From Anaerolineae bacterium (GTDB lineage: Bacteria; Chloroflexota; Anaerolineae; Aggregatilineales; Phototrophicaceae): a stretch of DNA of 64,000 bases. The DNA lies in assembly GCA_020849765.1 (NCBI GenBank), contig JADLAY010000002.1:62001-126000 (forward strand), in the 5' to 3' direction. The position numbers and the translations under genes were made by a program. Positions 8,398 through 16,376 of the stretch are shown here, piece after piece (position 1 is the first letter of the stretch; every line of letters starts with the position of its first letter). The notes below the pieces were generated by a model. The model made no database searches. It saw only the letters and a list, made by a program, of their open reading frames with translations, and had not been told where the DNA came from.

Positions 8398-8409
8398 CGC
8401 CATTTGGCG
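8398..8409. promoter_or_regulatory. Regulon operator copy 3 (CGCCATTTGGCG)
   Basis: This is a perfect CGCCA-TT-TGGCG repeat flanked by TA and GG, between the divergent rhodanese/CopB operon and the DUF2085 gene. A weak -10 (TATCCT, 8434-8439) lies about 30 bases downstream, which would put the site near -41 for the DUF2085 promoter, the usual position for an activator. Confidence 0.6.
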
Positions 8410-8457
8410 GGGGATATAGCGCTCTGGAGCGATTATCCTTTATGTGAATAGGCACGG

Positions 8458-9249
8458 ATGAATGGCGTTCAAGTGATGGACAAACAGCAGAAAGTACACC
8501 TGGCTAAAGCAGCTCATTGGACGTTTCAACACTGGCTTGCATTGTTCATCGTGTTGTTTGGACTGTTCAACCTGCTTCCGTTTCTTGCACCCGTTGCAGC
8601 TAAGTTCGGATTCTCGCCAGCTGCCGACGCGATCTACACCATGTACGCGCCGCTCTGCCATCAGATGGCGCAGCGCTCCTTCTTCTTGTTTGGCGATCAA
8701 TTGATGTACGACCCGCAGCAACTGCCCCTCGGGTTGACGGACAATCTGACAGCCAACATGCTGGCACTGAAGGGGTTCGATGGAAATGCAGCGATCGGGT
8801 GGAAAGTGGCATGGTCGGATCGTATGGTCTATATGTACGGTGCGACCTGGTTCGCTGCTGTGATCTACGCTGTAGCATCACGGCACCGTCGTGTGAAACG
8901 GCTGTCCATCGGTCTGTTCATCCTGCTGATGCTGCCGATGGCCGTCGATGGCATCACGCACATGCTCAGCGACCTGAGCACTGGCGGCCTCTTTGCCGGG
9001 TTCCGCTACAGCAATGATTGGCTGGCCGGCCTCACCGCGAATGCCTTACCGGCATGGTTCTATACTGGCGATGGATTGGGCTCGTTTAACGCCTGGATGC
9101 GTCTGGTCTCCGGGCTTGGCTTCGGTATCGCCCTCGTCGGGCTTGTTTTCCCGCTGCTCGAGCAAGAGATGCAGCGCAGTCGTCAAATGCTCGCCGCCAA
9201 ACTTCGACACCACAATGAACGTCAGGTATTCGGCTCACATCCATTGTGA
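8458..9249 (+). CDS. DUF2085 integral membrane protein
   Basis: This 263-residue protein has about five hydrophobic segments, starting with HWLALFIVLFGLFNLLPFLAPVA. The motif YAPLCHQMAQRSFFLFG is the hallmark of DUF2085 (CHQ followed by RSFFL). The usual second Cys pair of the family (CaRC) is not present; instead there is a roughly 40-residue insert before the next membrane helix. The function of the family is unknown; Cys/His at the membrane surface suggests metal or redox chemistry. ATG at 8458 is used, but ATG at 8476 is equally possible because neither has a clear ribosome site. The operator 49 bases upstream links it to the local regulon. Confidence 0.82.
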   Translation: MNGVQVMDKQQKVHLAKAAHWTFQHWLALFIVLFGLFNLLPFLAPVAAKFGFSPAADAIYTMYAPLCHQMAQRSFFLFGDQLMYDPQQLPLGLTDNLTANMLALKGFDGNAAIGWKVAWSDRMVYMYGATWFAAVIYAVASRHRRVKRLSIGLFILLMLPMAVDGITHMLSDLSTGGLFAGFRYSNDWLAGLTANALPAWFYTGDGLGSFNAWMRLVSGLGFGIALVGLVFPLLEQEMQRSRQMLAAKLRHHNERQVFGSHPL

Positions 9250-9342
9250 CTAGAAGGACATCACCACCGGCTGCACGACTGTTCAGCCCAAGGCGGCTGT
9301 GTACCGAGTCGCCCTCGTTTGTCCGAAGGTAGCTTTTCAATC

Positions 9343-9876
9343 CTATTTGTGCCACCTGTGGATAAAGTAAGGATATTCCAGAACCTTCAATTCGGAAATG
9401 ATGTCGCCCGGCACGGTAGCGATGACGAAGTTGGCCTTCGCATGATCCGCCTCCTCCAACAGGAAAGACCAATCCTCATCCCCAACCAGCCAGGTGCCCG
9501 GCTCTCCAGCGCTGTCCAGTGGCGGAGGGGGCTGTAATTCACCTCGTAGATACTGCGCCACAGTGGCCACGCCCTCGACCGGCAGGCTGAAGCGCACAAC
9601 GCCATCGCTCAGCCCGGCGTCGGCAGTGATTTCAATGCGATTCCCCGCCGGATCAAGCAGCGTCTGAGCATGGCTGCCCTGTGAAAGATTGAGCGAGAAC
9701 TCGTAGGCCGGTTGTGCGTCGCCCTCTGCCGGAACAAAACACAGCTTGGTCTGGCCGACTCGAAGATCGAGACGCTCCGGGTTTTGATCCAGTAGGGTAA
9801 AGCCCAACCGGTTCGCATAGAAATCCGCCAGCCCATTCAGATCACGGGTCTCAAGCTGCAAACCCCAAAAGGCCAT
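9343..9876 (-). CDS. VOC-family (glyoxalase/dioxygenase-fold) protein
   Basis: This is a 177-residue protein. AAGGAGA precedes the ATG at 9876, which starts the domain (AFWGLQLETRDLNGLADFY), so the longer frame from 9903 is not preferred. The first half is a VOC beta-alpha-beta-beta-beta unit: FYANRLGFTLLDQNPERLDLRVG, then LLDPAGNRIEI. The second half is a shorter repeat (GVVRFSLPVEGVATVAQYL). The VOC superfamily includes glyoxalase I, extradiol dioxygenases and antibiotic-binding proteins; metal ligands cannot be assigned with confidence. It stands alone between a DUF2085 gene and a cytochrome gene, so context gives no substrate. Confidence 0.75.
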   Translation of the reverse strand: MAFWGLQLETRDLNGLADFYANRLGFTLLDQNPERLDLRVGQTKLCFVPAEGDAQPAYEFSLNLSQGSHAQTLLDPAGNRIEITADAGLSDGVVRFSLPVEGVATVAQYLRGELQPPPPLDSAGEPGTWLVGDEDWSFLLEEADHAKANFVIATVPGDIISELKVLEYPYFIHRWHK

Positions 9877-9903
9877 ACTTGTCTCCTTATGGTGAGGGCG
9901 CAA

Positions 9904-10308
9904 TCCGCCGTCGAATCGTCAATCGATGCCGGACTTCTCACTACTGAGCAGCACCGCGCGGTAGTGTTCGTCGGGAACAGATCAGGGACAGCCAATAACA
10001 CTGTCCCTCAGCTTTTGTTGTCGCCGGGCGCCCATTTCAACAGATTATTCGCGACCAGCCCTGGGTGAACAGCTTGGCAACCGGCGCTTGAGGCACCCGA
10101 CCGTTTCTCGCCCATCTCACCGCGCCCTGTGTGGCCCGTGGTTGGAGCGGAATCGCCATGCCATGATTACGAGTGGCAAGAGCTGTGTCATTGTCACGGC
10201 AGAGAACACAACATGGCAAATGTCCGCCACAATCGGTCGGGAAGGTTTACAGCAAGTTACCGTTCCTTCTCCGTTGACCCTGTCATCATCTGAATCTAGG
10301 AGTAGCGA
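9904..10308. other. 405-bp intergenic region with one perfect hairpin
   Basis: No credible gene is seen. AGGGACAG (9984-9991) pairs perfectly with CTGTCCCT (10001-10008) around a 9-base loop, followed by a T-rich CTTTTGTT, so it resembles a plus-strand terminator although no plus-strand gene ends nearby. Confidence 0.4.
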
Positions 10309-10332
10309 CTGTCCCGGCTTCAGCAGGAACAG
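10309..10332 (-). terminator. Hairpin after the Met/His-rich cytochrome gene
   Basis: On the minus strand CTGTTCC pairs with GGGACAG (7 bp, one G-T wobble) around a 10-base loop, three bases past the stop codon of the cytochrome gene. There is no T tract, so termination may be inefficient. Confidence 0.45.
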
Positions 10333-10335
10333 TGT

Positions 10336-11118
10336 TTATTCCAGAGTCAACAGATAAGCGATCAGATCGTTGATCTCTTCATCGGTGAAGATATCGCTGA
10401 AATTCTTGGGCATCAGATTATCAGGATAGCCCGGAACCACGAATGCAGTCGGGTCGACAATCGACGTACGAATGTATTCCACCGGATCAGTTTCCATCTG
10501 CATCATCATGTCGTCCGTGTTGTCTGTCTCCGCATGGTGGTCATCACCGCCCATGTTCATGTCCCCCATGTTATTGTCATCCGACATCATATGCTCGGAC
10601 GGATCGTGCGTGGGGCTACCCACCCCCAGCAGTCCAGGGCCAATCAGGCGTTCGGTGGTGTCAACCCGGTGGCAGGTCACACAGGCGAAGCCAACTTCTG
10701 GCTGAACAGTATTGAACAGCTGCTCTCCTCGCACAGGATCGCCAACCGCTAATGCGCGATCGAGGGCCGTTTCGTGATCCGCATCGTTATGTCCACCTTC
10801 ATCATGCGTTACGGCCTCAGTGTCCTGGTGTTCCTCTTCGTGTGCCAATCTGGCCTCATCCAGCCCCAGGAACCCGCACTGAATCGCCAGTGACTGATAA
10901 GCGATTCCGGTGATGTACAGATCTTCCAGCGCGTTATCTCTGTCTTCTTCGAGCCTTGCTGCCAGGTCATCCAATCGCGCTGCATGTTCCTGTTGGTGCT
11001 CAAGAAGACCCTGAACGTCACATTCGATTACCGTGTCTTCTTGGGCTGCAACGGGTAAAAGAGCGCCTACTCCAAGGCTAAAAAGAACCGTCAGGATGAA
11101 CAATACTCTGCTTGACAT
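10336..11118 (-). CDS. Secreted cytochrome c with Met/His/Asp-rich insert
   Basis: This 260-residue protein has a signal peptide (VLFILTVLFSLGVGALLPVAAQ), then an all-helical N-terminal part rich in His, Glu and Arg (LEHQQEHAARLDDLAARLEE), then a mono-heme cytochrome c domain with FACVTCHRVD. The distal end PDNLMPKNFSDIFTDEEINDLIAYL supplies the likely axial Met. Between the heme site and the axial Met lies an insert of about 45 residues dense in Met, His and Asp (EHMMSDDNNMGDMNMGGDDHH, then DDMMMQMETD). Such Met/His clusters are typical of extracytoplasmic copper-binding segments. A GGTAGGAG ribosome site precedes the ATG, and operator copy 4 lies about 82 bases upstream. It probably carries electrons on the outer face of the membrane and may also bind copper. 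Confidence 0.88.
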   Translation of the reverse strand: MSSRVLFILTVLFSLGVGALLPVAAQEDTVIECDVQGLLEHQQEHAARLDDLAARLEEDRDNALEDLYITGIAYQSLAIQCGFLGLDEARLAHEEEHQDTEAVTHDEGGHNDADHETALDRALAVGDPVRGEQLFNTVQPEVGFACVTCHRVDTTERLIGPGLLGVGSPTHDPSEHMMSDDNNMGDMNMGGDDHHAETDNTDDMMMQMETDPVEYIRTSIVDPTAFVVPGYPDNLMPKNFSDIFTDEEINDLIAYLLTLE

Positions 11119-11199
11119 TTACTCCTACCTCAGGTTATTTCCGAATGGATTCCGCGGCGTCATTTCTGAGTGTAGCAGCGCGCGAATGCGCAAAGACAC

Positions 11200-11211
11200 C
11201 GCCAAATGGCG
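11200..11211. promoter_or_regulatory. Regulon operator copy 4 (CGCCAAATGGCG)
   Basis: This is the reverse complement of copies 2 and 3, a perfect CGCCA-AA-TGGCG, upstream of the minus-strand cytochrome gene. A possible minus-strand -10 (TACACT, complement of 11169-11174) places the centre near -43. Confidence 0.6.
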
Positions 11212-11311
11212 GGTTTGTGACAAGCAGAATGCTGTTGGCCTAACACGGACGGCCATTCAAGCTGAGACGGTTGGTATACGGGTCGATTGTCAGGCGCCAT
11301 TGAGAGCAATA

Positions 11312-11752
11312 GTGAATTGCCTACGCCCTCTGTTCACCTTCTCGAATCATCATGTCGAGTCGTGCGGGAAGCCACCGTACATCGACGGTGATGTCCGCAA
11401 ACGTCACTACGGGTACTATGAAAACAAGTTCGGCCAGCAAGCAGTCTTCGTCGATGATTACGAAGTCAATGAAGGCACTCTCTGGATGGGCAGTGCCGGA
11501 TGGCACAAGGCATACAAAGTTGTCGACGGACTTGCGCCAGAACCTGGAATGGGGCGCGAAGACATGTTCTGGCTGATGAACTGGGCGGTGGGCACTGAAC
11601 CGCTACTCCAACCTGGCGGGCGACGACTCGTCCACACGCCGTGCGAGGTTCGCGCCACAAGACTCGCGGACGATAAGCTCGCTATAGACGATCGTCTTGA
11701 CAGGGATCCGGTCCTCGCCTTGAATGAGGCGGTCGAGTTTCTGGAGTGCTAG
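11312..11752 (+). CDS. Possible small hypothetical CDS or gene remnant
   Basis: The plus-strand frame from the GTG at 11312 reads with protein-like composition until about 11590 (KPPYIDGDVRKRHYGYYENK, then GQQAVFVDDYEVNEGTLWMG, then GWHKAYKVVDG and MFWLMNWAVG). It then runs antisense into the 3' end of the lacI gene and becomes low-complexity. The N-terminal context before 11330 looks unlike coding sequence. It is either a small gene with an overlapping 3' end or the surviving part of a decayed gene. I do not recognise the family with confidence, and no ribosome site is clear. The remainder of 11119-11602 holds only operator copy 4 and the cytochrome promoter region. Confidence 0.3.
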   Translation: MNCLRPLFTFSNHHVESCGKPPYIDGDVRKRHYGYYENKFGQQAVFVDDYEVNEGTLWMGSAGWHKAYKVVDGLAPEPGMGREDMFWLMNWAVGTEPLLQPGGRRLVHTPCEVRATRLADDKLAIDDRLDRDPVLALNEAVEFLEC

Positions 11753-12670
11753 CCTCCCCATCTCGTGTTTGGGAATGTTTACAGTGGTCAGAGTGGGGCG
11801 TGAGTAGGCACTTTCCAGCGTATTGTCGATACTCGCAATCGCGATGTCGTGCGGGATTTTCAGACCTGCTTCGCGGATGGCTTCCATTGCTCCAAAAGCA
11901 GTCTTGTCACTAATCGCAATGACCGCCGTCGGACGCGCTTCCTGTTCAAGGACTTCCTTCATCTGGATATACCCTTTGAGCGGATGTCCTGAGACGGGCT
12001 TCGGTAACCATTCATTTGGGATTAGCAGACCGGCTTCGCCCAGGGCAGCCAGACAGCCCCGAAATCGGTCAGCCAGGCTGCTGTACTTCGGCGGCCCCTG
12101 CAGCAGTGCAATCTTGCGATGGCCGAGACCGAGGAGATGGCGCGTGATCTGGTAACCGGCCATGAAGTTGTCGCCCAGGATGCAAGGGAGGCGCAGCTCG
12201 TCGATATGGTTTTCGACCAGGACAATCGGGATACTCAAACCTTCCATATCGATGACCATATCAGACGTGATGTCACCGTCATTGGCAACGACAAAACCGG
12301 ACACTTTCTGGGCAAATCCACGCATGAGCACGTCGAGATTGCCTTTCGCCCGGTCAAACATCGTCAGGACGACGTTATAGCCCAGGCGCTCCGCCTCGGT
12401 CTGGAAACCCCTTATGATCTCACCATAAAACACGTCGCTGATGACGGGCACCGAATATTGCTCAATCAGCAGCCCAACCGATCGGTCGTACGCGCCGTTG
12501 GCGCTCGGCTTTGCCCTGTAACCCAGTTCGGCGGCCGCAGCCCATACACGCTGGGCCGTCTCGGCTGGAATGCCAGGCTTACTGTGAAGTACCATCCACA
12601 CCGTCGTCGGCGAGACCTGGGCGACTTTGGCAATCTTCCGCATGGTCGGTTTGGAACTACCCAAGATCAT
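11603..12670 (-). CDS. LacI-family transcriptional repressor
   Basis: This is a 355-residue regulator. The LacI helix-turn-helix covers about residues 9-32 (MRKIAKVAQVSPTTVWMVLH) with a hinge region after it (AAAAELGYRAKPSANG). It is followed by a periplasmic-binding-protein-like sugar-binding core (SVGLLIEQYSVPVISDVFYG, then AVIAISDKTAFGAMEAI, then IAIASIDN). TAGGAGG is just before the ATG. A perfect palindrome, TTGTTTACTAAACAA, covers its predicted transcription start, so it probably represses itself. The divergent importer and glycoside hydrolase genes make an arabino- or xylo-oligosaccharide inducer likely. A decayed paralogue lies at 24670-24962. Confidence 0.93.
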   Translation of the reverse strand: MILGSSKPTMRKIAKVAQVSPTTVWMVLHSKPGIPAETAQRVWAAAAELGYRAKPSANGAYDRSVGLLIEQYSVPVISDVFYGEIIRGFQTEAERLGYNVVLTMFDRAKGNLDVLMRGFAQKVSGFVVANDGDITSDMVIDMEGLSIPIVLVENHIDELRLPCILGDNFMAGYQITRHLLGLGHRKIALLQGPPKYSSLADRFRGCLAALGEAGLLIPNEWLPKPVSGHPLKGYIQMKEVLEQEARPTAVIAISDKTAFGAMEAIREAGLKIPHDIAIASIDNTLESAYSRPTLTTVNIPKHEMGRLALQKLDRLIQGEDRIPVKTIVYSELIVRESCGANLARRVDESSPARLE

Positions 12671-12680
12671 GACCTCCTAC

Positions 12681-12695
12681 TTGTTTACTAAACAA
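12681..12695. promoter_or_regulatory. LacI operator O1 (perfect palindrome)
   Basis: TTGTTTA-C-TAAACAA is a perfect 7-1-7 palindrome located 11 bases upstream of the lacI start codon and over its predicted transcription start (about 12694). Binding would block lacI transcription directly. Confidence 0.75.
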
Positions 12696-12700
12696 AACTC

Positions 12701-12729
12701 ATTATAGCGGTGTTCAAATCAGTTGACAA
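12701..12729 (-). promoter_or_regulatory. lacI promoter (minus strand)
   Basis: On the minus strand TTGTCA (complement of 12724-12729) is 17 bases from a perfect TATAAT (complement of 12701-12706). The -35 box overlaps the -35 box of the divergent plus-strand promoter. Confidence 0.7.
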
Positions 12730-12751
12730 GCGGGCTCTAGCACCGTAAAAT
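12723..12751 (+). promoter_or_regulatory. Promoter of the oligosaccharide importer operon
   Basis: TTGACA (12723-12728), a 17-base spacer and TAAAAT (12746-12751) form a near-consensus sigma-70 promoter directed at the family-5 ABC importer. Transcription would start near 12758, giving a leader of about 490 bases that contains the second operator. Confidence 0.65.
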
Positions 12752-13249
12752 ATTCTTAAAGTATTGCTGCTGAGTGTCATCACTCGGCGAAGTGTCACAA
12801 GCATTTTCTGAAAAGAGACCGAATTTGTTTAGTGAACACTTGTATTGTATACACGAGAATTCCCGTCCTTCATGGTGCTGTATCCCAAAGAAACGCGAGC
12901 TGCGTTCGACAAGGGGGCAGCCTGGGTTTTGTTGTTTACTCCCCTCGCGACGCGGCAGTTTCCCACCATTATCCTCACCATCGCTCTCGACCGCCGCTGC
13001 GTTTGAAACTCCGATCGCGCTCGATGGGGGTCAGTTCGTCACACGCGATCAGGTGTACATGACCAACGACCCGGACATCGCAGCTGAAAATACATTCTTC
13101 CCCCCGATGCCGTTGGTGTGTTCAAAACCGATCTGAGAGTAGAAAGGAAACGCTTACCCCGGCGCGACAGACCGCGCCCAACTGACTCGATGCTCTGAGT
13201 ATAGATTGCCCGTGAAGAAATACTGTCCTTTGTAGCTTGGAGAAAGAGA
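12752..13249. other. Long leader region of the importer operon
   Basis: About 500 bases lie between the promoter and the solute-binding protein gene. Operator O2 is at 12825-12839. Short frames across 12774-13136 have no ribosome site and no recognisable family. I see no terminator hairpin or known riboswitch. Confidence 0.4.
12825..12839. promoter_or_regulatory. LacI operator O2 (imperfect)
   Basis: TTGTTTA-G-TGAACAC matches O1 at 12 of 14 half-site bases. It lies about 70 bases downstream of the importer promoter start and 144 bases from O1, so road-blocking or a repression loop between O1 and O2 is plausible. Confidence 0.5.
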
Positions 13250-15199
13250 ATGAAGAAGCATACGTTAACGAGACGAGATTTCCTGAAGCAGGCTGCCGCC
13301 ATCACAGCGGCAAGCGCCCTTCCCCCGCAGTTACTGGCACTTCATGGAAACAAACTCCTGGCCGCCCAGGCGGAGGAAGTTGCGCCGGGCGTTCCCAGGA
13401 ATCAGTGTCTGATCCTGGAGAACCCATCAGGGACTGTGCTGCCGGCAGATGACTTCAACCGTTGGCGGAGCGGCTACAGCGGCGTCTGGGTATGTGGCCT
13501 TCAGCAACTGGCTCTGGATGCGCTGTGGTACATCGACCCGGATGCGGGAGTCGACGGCGTCTGGGATAACGCCCTGGCAGCCGAGCCACCGATCTACAAC
13601 GACGACTTCACCCAGATGACCGTCAAGCTGCGTGAGGGCCTCTACTGGAGCGATGGCGTCGAGTTTTCAGGGGATGACCTGTACTTCACCGTCGACCTTC
13701 TGAAGAACACACCCGGAATGGGAAATCAGGGCCTGTTCGAAAGAAGCGTCGACCATATGGAACAGCCCGACCGGTATACCGTGGTGTTCTACCTTAAGGC
13801 CCCCAATTCGCGCTTCCACGCTGCCTTCACCGTGCGCTGGGGTGCCCTCTACATCATGCCCAAGCACATCTGGGAACAGGTAGAGGACCCGGTAGCCTAC
13901 ACCTTTAATCCGCCGGTCAGCCTGGGCGCCTACACGCTCAGGGATTTCGATCCGAACGGACAATGGTACCTGTGGGAGCGCCGCGAAGACTGGCAGCGAA
14001 CCTCGCTTGCCCGCCTTGGTGAGGTGTCTGTCAAGTACGCCATGTACATTGATCCAGGTCCAAGCGACAAGCGCGTTCTCTCCCAGCTGGCACACGAACT
14101 GGACGTGATTCATGACATCACGCCTGAAGGACGTATTACTCTGGCTCGGGAAAGCCCGACCTCGGTCGGCTGGTTCCCTTCGTTCCCGTGGGCACATCCG
14201 GATCCCACCCTGCCGGCGGTCATTTACAACAACGAAAAACCCGGGCTGGACAAGCGAGAAGTCCGCTGGGCGTTGACCCTGGCGATTGATATCGCCCAGG
14301 TTGCCCTGGCCTCTTACAGAGGCGCAGCAACCATCTCCGCCATCCACGTCCCACCGACGGGTATGTACCCCCAGTTCTATCATCAGCCGCTGGAACCCTG
14401 GTTGAATGACTTCACCATCAAGGTTGGCGGGGAGGACTACAAGCCTTACGATCCAGCCGCTGCCCAACGGATTGCCGATTTGGCTCGCCCGAGCCTGGGC
14501 GACCTCGTGCCAACCGACCCCGACATCATCCGGCAGTATATCGGAGCGGGTTGGTGGAAATATGATCTCCAGGCCGCTGAACAGTTGATGCTGGACGCCG
14601 GGATGCAGAAGGTCGACGGCAAGTGGGCGCTGCCCGATGGCTCGCCCTTCACGGTGCCGCTGATGAGCATGAATCCAGAATCAAACCCAACCATGAACCG
14701 GGCGGCCGCCATGATCGTCGAGAACTGGACGGCATTCGGCATTGATACCAGCCTCGATTCGCAGGCGAACCCCTGGCCCATCATGAGCGCCGGCGAGTAC
14801 ACGGCCAACCTGGCATGGACGATTGAGACCTGGGGCGGTCATCCCGACCTATTCTTCTTCCTCCAGTACTGGCACTCAAGGTTGTACGTCCCCAGCGGCG
14901 AAAACGCTGCGGGCAGCAACAGCATGCGCTGGAGGAACCCCGAGCTTGACCGGATCATTGAAGCCATCGAGCAGATTTCCTTCGACGATCCGCAGGGTGT
15001 CGAGCTGGGACTGGAGTTCTGCAGGCTGGCCGCTCAGGAGATGCCGATTACGCCGCTCATGGCGTATAACGTCTTCACGACTATGGATACCACCTACTTC
15101 GAAGGGTATCCGTCAATCGATGATCCCTATACGGATCCGGTGCCGAACTGGGGCAACACCAAATATATGTTCGTCAAGATCAAGCCCAAGGAGGCATAA
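13250..15199 (+). CDS. Family-5 extracellular solute-binding protein (Tat-exported)
   Basis: This is a 649-residue binding protein of the oligopeptide/oligosaccharide (SBP_bac_5) class. The N-terminus has a twin-arginine motif (TRRDFLK) and a signal that ends near AAQA. The core has the class features: MTVKLREGLYWSDGVEFSGD, then YTVVFYLKAP, then VRWALTLAIDIAQVAL, and a Trp-rich binding region. Many family-5 proteins bind peptides, but a subset serves plant oligosaccharides. The LacI regulator and the GH51/GH29/GH3 genes that follow favour an arabino- or xylo-oligosaccharide. It is the first gene of a run extending to 24613. AGCTTGGAGAAAGAGA lies before the ATG. Confidence 0.9.
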   Translation: MKKHTLTRRDFLKQAAAITAASALPPQLLALHGNKLLAAQAEEVAPGVPRNQCLILENPSGTVLPADDFNRWRSGYSGVWVCGLQQLALDALWYIDPDAGVDGVWDNALAAEPPIYNDDFTQMTVKLREGLYWSDGVEFSGDDLYFTVDLLKNTPGMGNQGLFERSVDHMEQPDRYTVVFYLKAPNSRFHAAFTVRWGALYIMPKHIWEQVEDPVAYTFNPPVSLGAYTLRDFDPNGQWYLWERREDWQRTSLARLGEVSVKYAMYIDPGPSDKRVLSQLAHELDVIHDITPEGRITLARESPTSVGWFPSFPWAHPDPTLPAVIYNNEKPGLDKREVRWALTLAIDIAQVALASYRGAATISAIHVPPTGMYPQFYHQPLEPWLNDFTIKVGGEDYKPYDPAAAQRIADLARPSLGDLVPTDPDIIRQYIGAGWWKYDLQAAEQLMLDAGMQKVDGKWALPDGSPFTVPLMSMNPESNPTMNRAAAMIVENWTAFGIDTSLDSQANPWPIMSAGEYTANLAWTIETWGGHPDLFFFLQYWHSRLYVPSGENAAGSNSMRWRNPELDRIIEAIEQISFDDPQGVELGLEFCRLAAQEMPITPLMAYNVFTTMDTTYFEGYPSIDDPYTDPVPNWGNTKYMFVKIKPKEA

Positions 15200-15337
15200 C
15201 CTCGACCGTGCAAAGACTGCGCTGACCCCTGGGTTGGTGCCAAGTAATTGAGATCGAGGCAAGGCAGCAGTATCAACGTTCTACCCCTCCACTGCGGTTG
15301 TCTTCACTGGCGATCACGGCGGAGGGTTTTGTTCTTA

Positions 15338-16366
15338 ATGGGAATGGCTCTAATGCGCAAATTTATCTTCCGGTATTTGATTCCGCGAATCATTCAGTAC
15401 CTGACGATCATTTTCGTCGGGATCACGGTCACATTCATCATTCCCCGGCTCGCTCCCACTGACCCGGTAGAAGCTCAGGTGTCCACGATGGTAGCGATGG
15501 GGAGTTCCCTCGACCCGGAATCTATCGAAGCAATGCGCACCGCTCTGACCGACCTGTATGGGCTATCAGGCAGTCCGGTCGAGCAGTATTTCACGTTTTG
15601 GGGGCGTTTGTTCCGTGGCGACCTTGGCCCTTCGCTCGATAATTTCCCGACCCCGGTGTCCAGTATGATTGGACAAGCTTTGCCGTATACCCTCAGGCTG
15701 TTGATCCCCGCGGTGATCATCTCGTTCATATTTGGCAACGTCTTCGGGGCCATGTCCAGCTACTATCCTGAAAACAAAGCATTGAAGGTGATCGAAGTGC
15801 TGGGCCAGGTGGTCCGATCGATCCCGTACTACATCGTGGCTATCGTTCTGCTCGTGGTGTTTGCGTATTTCATCCCGATCTTCCCATTTAGTGGGGCCTA
15901 CCCACTAGGGACCCGTCCTGATTGGTCCTCCCCTGAGTTCATCCTGAAAACCATCGAACATGCTGTGCTCCCGGCAGCCACCCTGATCCTGATTGGATTT
16001 GGGGGTTGGTTTGTCGGCATGAAATCCCTCACCTCCAACATTATCTCTGAAGACTATGTGGTGTATGCCGAAACCGCCGGACTCAGGAAGAACACGATCC
16101 TCACTCAATACATCATGCGCACCGCCATACTTCCGCAGCTCACTGCGCTGGCGATGGTGATCGGAACGGTCTTCAGTGGCGCCCTCATCATGGAGGTCGT
16201 TTTTGGTTACCCCGGGATTGGCGGTCTAGCCATCAGGGCGATCTACAGTAACGACTACTCAATGATCATGGGCATCACTATTTACTCGATCATCGGGGTT
16301 GCTACCGCAGTTTTCGTCATGGATTTACTCTATCCGCTATTCGACCCACGGGTGCGCTACCAATAG
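15338..16366 (+). CDS. ABC importer permease (DppB/OppB type)
   Basis: This is a permease of about 342 residues with six membrane segments. The start at 15338 ([17 protein letters not shown]) is chosen because GGAGGG lies 11 bases upstream; in-frame ATGs at 15344 and 15353 are close alternatives. The N-terminus [27 protein letters not shown] matches the DppB family, and the cytoplasmic coupling loop is [19 protein letters not shown]. It forms the membrane pore with the next gene and couples to the two ATPases. The gap after the binding protein gene is 138 bases. Confidence 0.9.
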   Translation: MGMALMRKFIFRYLIPRIIQYLTIIFVGITVTFIIPRLAPTDPVEAQVSTMVAMGSSLDPESIEAMRTALTDLYGLSGSPVEQYFTFWGRLFRGDLGPSLDNFPTPVSSMIGQALPYTLRLLIPAVIISFIFGNVFGAMSSYYPENKALKVIEVLGQVVRSIPYYIVAIVLLVVFAYFIPIFPFSGAYPLGTRPDWSSPEFILKTIEHAVLPAATLILIGFGGWFVGMKSLTSNIISEDYVVYAETAGLRKNTILTQYIMRTAILPQLTALAMVIGTVFSGALIMEVVFGYPGIGGLAIRAIYSNDYSMIMGITIYSIIGVATAVFVMDLLYPLFDPRVRYQ

Positions 16367-16376
16367 GAGAGGAACG

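Noticed and set aside
12774..13136. Possible small gene in the importer leader
   Set aside because: No ribosome site, no conserved motif, and it overlaps operator O2; more likely untranslated leader.
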